A stretch of 9,433 nt of DNA from Paenalcaligenes sp035301625. Its GTDB lineage: Bacteria > Pseudomonadota > Gammaproteobacteria > Burkholderiales > Burkholderiaceae_B. Positions 8,442-9,433 of this stretch are shown piece by piece (position 1 is the stretch's first letter; each line of letters opens with the position of its first letter). Made by a program: the position numbers and the translations under genes. The notes under the pieces were generated by a model. It made no database searches and was not told where the DNA came from. It saw nothing but the letters and a program-made list of their open reading frames with translations. Where the stretch lies: assembly GCA_035301625.1 (NCBI GenBank), contig DATGTW010000025.1, forward strand, positions 1-9,433, written 5' to 3'.

Positions 8442-8443
8442 GC
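8425..8443. repeat. Short direct repeat TGATGC x2 in the divergent intergenic region
   Basis: TGATGC occurs at 8425-8430 and again at 8438-8443, 13 bases apart start to start. It lies 40-60 bases upstream of the minus-strand TATAAT at 8380-8385. OmpR/PhoB regulators bind direct repeats, though usually with a period of about 10-11, so this is only a weak candidate operator for the neighbouring regulator. Confidence 0.3.
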
Positions 8444-8481
8444 TTTCGTTATAAAAAGGCCGCAAAGCATCCAAAGGTGCA

Positions 8482-8510
8482 TTGCTATGTTGCACGGTTC
8501 ATGGTATATT
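8482..8510 (+). promoter_or_regulatory. Candidate main rpsL (str operon) promoter with extended -10 (P2)
   Basis: TTGCTA (8482-8487) is followed after 17 bases by TATATT (8505-8510). The latter is preceded by TGG, giving an extended -10 (TGGTATATT). The bases just after the -10, GACTCGC, are GC-rich, which is typical of promoters for translation genes under growth-rate or stringent control. A start near 8517 would give a leader of about 330 bases before rpsL. The assignment rests on motif matches only. Confidence 0.55.
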
Positions 8511-8697
8511 GACTCGCTTACTAAAAGCCATTTCTGGTTTTTTGCTAAAAGCACATTAAGCAGCCACAATCCAAGTACTTGTGCGCTCAGTTTGTTTGCG
8601 TATTTGCATGATTGATTGCCCGGCGCTGGTTTTACCGGTTGTTATGCCAGCTGTCGTTGTATATACACCGTTTAGGTGTGCTGCCTTAATGTCTTTC

Positions 8698-8740
8698 GAC
8701 CGCTCTTTTTTACGTATGCTTCGGGCATAAAAGGGCGGTT
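8698..8740 (+). promoter_or_regulatory. Leader hairpin A upstream of rpsL
   Basis: ACCGCTCTTTT (8699-8709) pairs with AAAAGGGCGGT (8729-8739): 11 bp with one wobble, extendable by a G-U pair. Inside it, ATGC (8716-8719) pairs with GCAT (8725-8728) around a UUCGG loop, with a six-base bulge on the left side. It is not followed by a T-run, so it is not itself a terminator. Its right arm is shared with hairpin B. Confidence 0.5.
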
Positions 8741-8753
8741 ATATAAATCGCCC
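8733..8753 (+). promoter_or_regulatory. Leader hairpin B, mutually exclusive with hairpin A
   Basis: GGGCGGTT (8733-8740) pairs with AATCGCCC (8746-8753): 8 bp with one G-U, around the 5-base loop ATATA. Bases 8733-8739 are also the right arm of hairpin A, so only one of the two can form at a time. This is the geometry of a two-state RNA switch, but function is unproven. Confidence 0.45.
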
Positions 8754-8827
8754 AGTCCACGCCAGTGTGCTTGCAATATCAGCATGAGGGTGTCATATGG
8801 GCTTCATAGTTCTAAATTAGCAACGTA

Positions 8828-8833
8828 AAAGGA
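8828..8833 (+). promoter_or_regulatory. Probable ribosome binding site of rpsL, unusual spacing
   Basis: AAAGGA ends 12 bases before the ATG, longer than usual. A second purine run, GAGG (8840-8843), sits only 2 bases before the ATG, too close to be normal. AAAGGA lies between two ACGT copies (8823-8826, 8835-8838) that could form a small hairpin displaying it in the loop. The start itself is fixed by the conserved protein N-terminus. Confidence 0.5.
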
Positions 8834-8845
8834 TACGTCGAGGTT

Positions 8846-9217
8846 ATGCCAACTATAAGTCAATTAGTGCGCAAGCCACGTTCTCTCGCGCGTCACGGCA
8901 GCAGAAGTCCGGCCCTAGAGAACAGCCCACAGCGCCGCGGGGTATGTACCCGTGTCTATACTACCACTCCTAAAAAGCCAAACTCCGCCTTGCGTAAGGT
9001 CGCCCGCGTGCGTCTTACCAATGGATACGAGGTCATCTCATATATTGGCGGTGAAGGGCACAACTTACAAGAACACTCCGTGGTATTAATCCGCGGTGGT
9101 CGTGTTAAAGATTTGCCCGGTGTGCGTTATCACATCGTGCGTGGCGCGCTTGACCTTCAAGGGGTCAAAGATCGCAAACAGGCCCGTTCCAAATACGGCG
9201 CCAAGCGTCCAAAATAA
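8846..9217 (+). CDS. rpsL: 30S ribosomal protein S12
   Basis: S12 is a small-subunit protein at the decoding centre that affects translational accuracy and is the classical target of streptomycin-resistance mutations. The 123-residue protein starts MPTISQLVRKPR and carries the invariant core QRRGVCTRVYTTTPKKPNSA, IGGEGHNLQEHSVV and RGGRVKDLPGVRYH. Lys43 and Lys88, the two usual streptomycin-resistance positions, are wild type, and Asp89, the methylthiolation site in E. coli, is present. Two departures stand out: residues 13-20 (SLARHGSR) differ from the sequences I recall, and position 27 is Ser where most bacterial S12 have Cys (ENSPQ instead of xxCPQ). Length is one or two residues short of typical because it stops right after KRPK. 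No frameshift is evident, since the flanking residues align without a gap. It is the first gene of the str operon, followed by rpsG. Confidence 0.98.
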   Translation: MPTISQLVRKPRSLARHGSRSPALENSPQRRGVCTRVYTTTPKKPNSALRKVARVRLTNGYEVISYIGGEGHNLQEHSVVLIRGGRVKDLPGVRYHIVRGALDLQGVKDRKQARSKYGAKRPK

Positions 9218-9373
9218 TCTAATTATTTTTATTGTTACGTTTCTAGTCATCGGTTTATCTGATCTGCCCTCCGTGCAGCCGGTGCATTAGTGCCAGCATG
9301 TAAGGGGTCACTCCTAATGGGTGATCATGGCCGTGAAACGCGGTTCAACTGAATTGTCACAAGGGAAATTATC
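9218..9373 (+). promoter_or_regulatory. rpsL-rpsG intercistronic region, candidate S7 feedback site
   Basis: This 156-base spacer between two co-transcribed ribosomal-protein genes is non-coding and structured. The clearest hairpin is GGTCACTC (9306-9313) with GGGTGATC (9319-9326), 8 bp with two wobbles and a CTAAT loop. CCGTGAAACGCGG follows at 9331-9343 and can also fold back. In E. coli, S7 represses its own operon by binding the rpsL-rpsG spacer. The position and structure here suit the same role, but I cannot show homology to that site. No terminator is seen, consistent with read-through. Confidence 0.4.
9361..9366 (+). promoter_or_regulatory. Ribosome binding site of rpsG
   Basis: AAGGGA lies 7 bases before the rpsG ATG, a normal Shine-Dalgarno sequence and spacing. 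It contrasts with the minus-strand signalling genes, which show none. Confidence 0.75.
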
Positions 9374-9433
9374 ATGCCTCGCCGTCGCGAAGTACCCAAA
9401 AGAGAAATCCTGCCAGATCCAATTTATGGCAGT
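9374..9433 (+). CDS. rpsG: 30S ribosomal protein S7, N-terminal 20 codons (runs off the right edge)
   Basis: The frame begins MPRRREVPKREILPDPIYGS, the unmistakable S7 N-terminus (commonly MPRRREVPKREILPDP in relatives), and continues open to the window end. S7 nucleates assembly of the 30S head by binding the 3' major domain of 16S rRNA, and in enterobacteria it is the translational regulator of the str operon. Position after rpsL and a good ribosome binding site confirm the start. fusA and tuf would be expected next outside the window. Confidence 0.97.
   Translation, partial: MPRRREVPKREILPDPIYGS

Larger units (their letters stand above)
8511..8845 (+). promoter_or_regulatory. Long structured 5' leader region of rpsL, no gene seen
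   Basis: This gene-free stretch between the P2 promoter candidate and the rpsL ATG contains many short self-complementary segments. An AT-rich hairpin at 8523-8542 runs into six Ts (8538-8543). A GCTGGT/ACCGGT hairpin lies near 8634-8648, and an ACACC/GGTGT hairpin near 8664-8679. The strongest pair is the two overlapping hairpins at 8698-8753. CTAAAAGC occurs twice (8521-8528, 8545-8552). No convincing small coding frame or tRNA is present. A regulatory leader for the ribosomal-protein operon is the best reading. Confidence 0.45.

Noticed and set aside
8523..8543. Hairpin with a six-T tail just after the P2 start as a premature terminator
   Set aside because: The stem is mostly A-U with a wobble and would be very weak, and it sits too close to the predicted start for normal termination.
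8424..8615. A 63-codon plus-strand open frame in the divergent intergenic region
   Set aside because: It has no ribosome binding site, covers the promoter candidates, has no recognisable motif, and its composition (many Cys/His/Trp/Ser) looks like non-coding translation.
8705..8711. T-run after GACCGCTC as an intrinsic terminator in the rpsL leader
   Set aside because: No upstream arm complementary to the bases just before the T-run was found. The Ts form part of the left arm of hairpin A.
8794..8799. CATATG preceded by TTGCAA as a rpsL-proximal promoter
   Set aside because: The -10 matches only 3 of 6 positions, so it is too weak to list, although a proximal start cannot be excluded.
9340..9350. 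GGTTCAA, resembling a tRNA T-arm
   Set aside because: No matching acceptor, D- or anticodon arms surround it.

Overview
The window looks like the chromosome of a betaproteobacterium, probably of the Alcaligenaceae. The RpoC protein closely resembles, from recall, the Bordetella-type subunit, including the start of its visible N-terminus and its C-terminal 'NPF' region. The S12 protein opens with the betaproteobacterial MPTISQLVRKPR. Base composition is fairly balanced, so this is not one of the high-GC Bordetella/Achromobacter genomes. The genus cannot be settled by reading alone.

Layout. (1) Bases 2-4210 (+) hold almost all of rpoC, the RNA polymerase beta' subunit; only about seven N-terminal codons lie outside the window. 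(2) Bases 4261-4295 hold a strong intrinsic terminator that sits between convergent genes and can probably serve both strands. (3) Bases 4326-8346 (-) hold a three-gene signalling module, transcribed from right to left: an OmpR/PhoB-type response regulator, a secreted LysM-FecR protein, and a CHASE2-domain sensor histidine kinase. (4) Bases 8347-8845 are a roughly 500-base divergent intergenic region. It carries promoter candidates for both directions, a small direct repeat, and a structured, apparently long leader before rpsL. (5) Bases 8846-9217 (+) hold rpsL (ribosomal protein S12). After a 156-base structured spacer, the first 20 codons of rpsG (S7) run off the right end at 9433. This is the start of the str operon.

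How it fits together. The plus-strand genes are core transcription and translation genes in the usual rpoBC-str neighbourhood. The minus-strand module separates them. A plausible model is that the LysM-FecR protein sits in the periplasm and binds peptidoglycan, the CHASE2 kinase senses an extracytoplasmic cue (possibly through that protein), and the regulator changes transcription. The targets and the ligand are not visible here.

Most worth a second look are the signalling module itself, the alanine in the kinase H-box where a phosphatase-type Thr/Asn is usual, the two mutually exclusive hairpins in the rpsL leader, and the divergent N-terminal segment of S12. No mobile elements, CRISPR arrays, tRNA or rRNA genes were seen.
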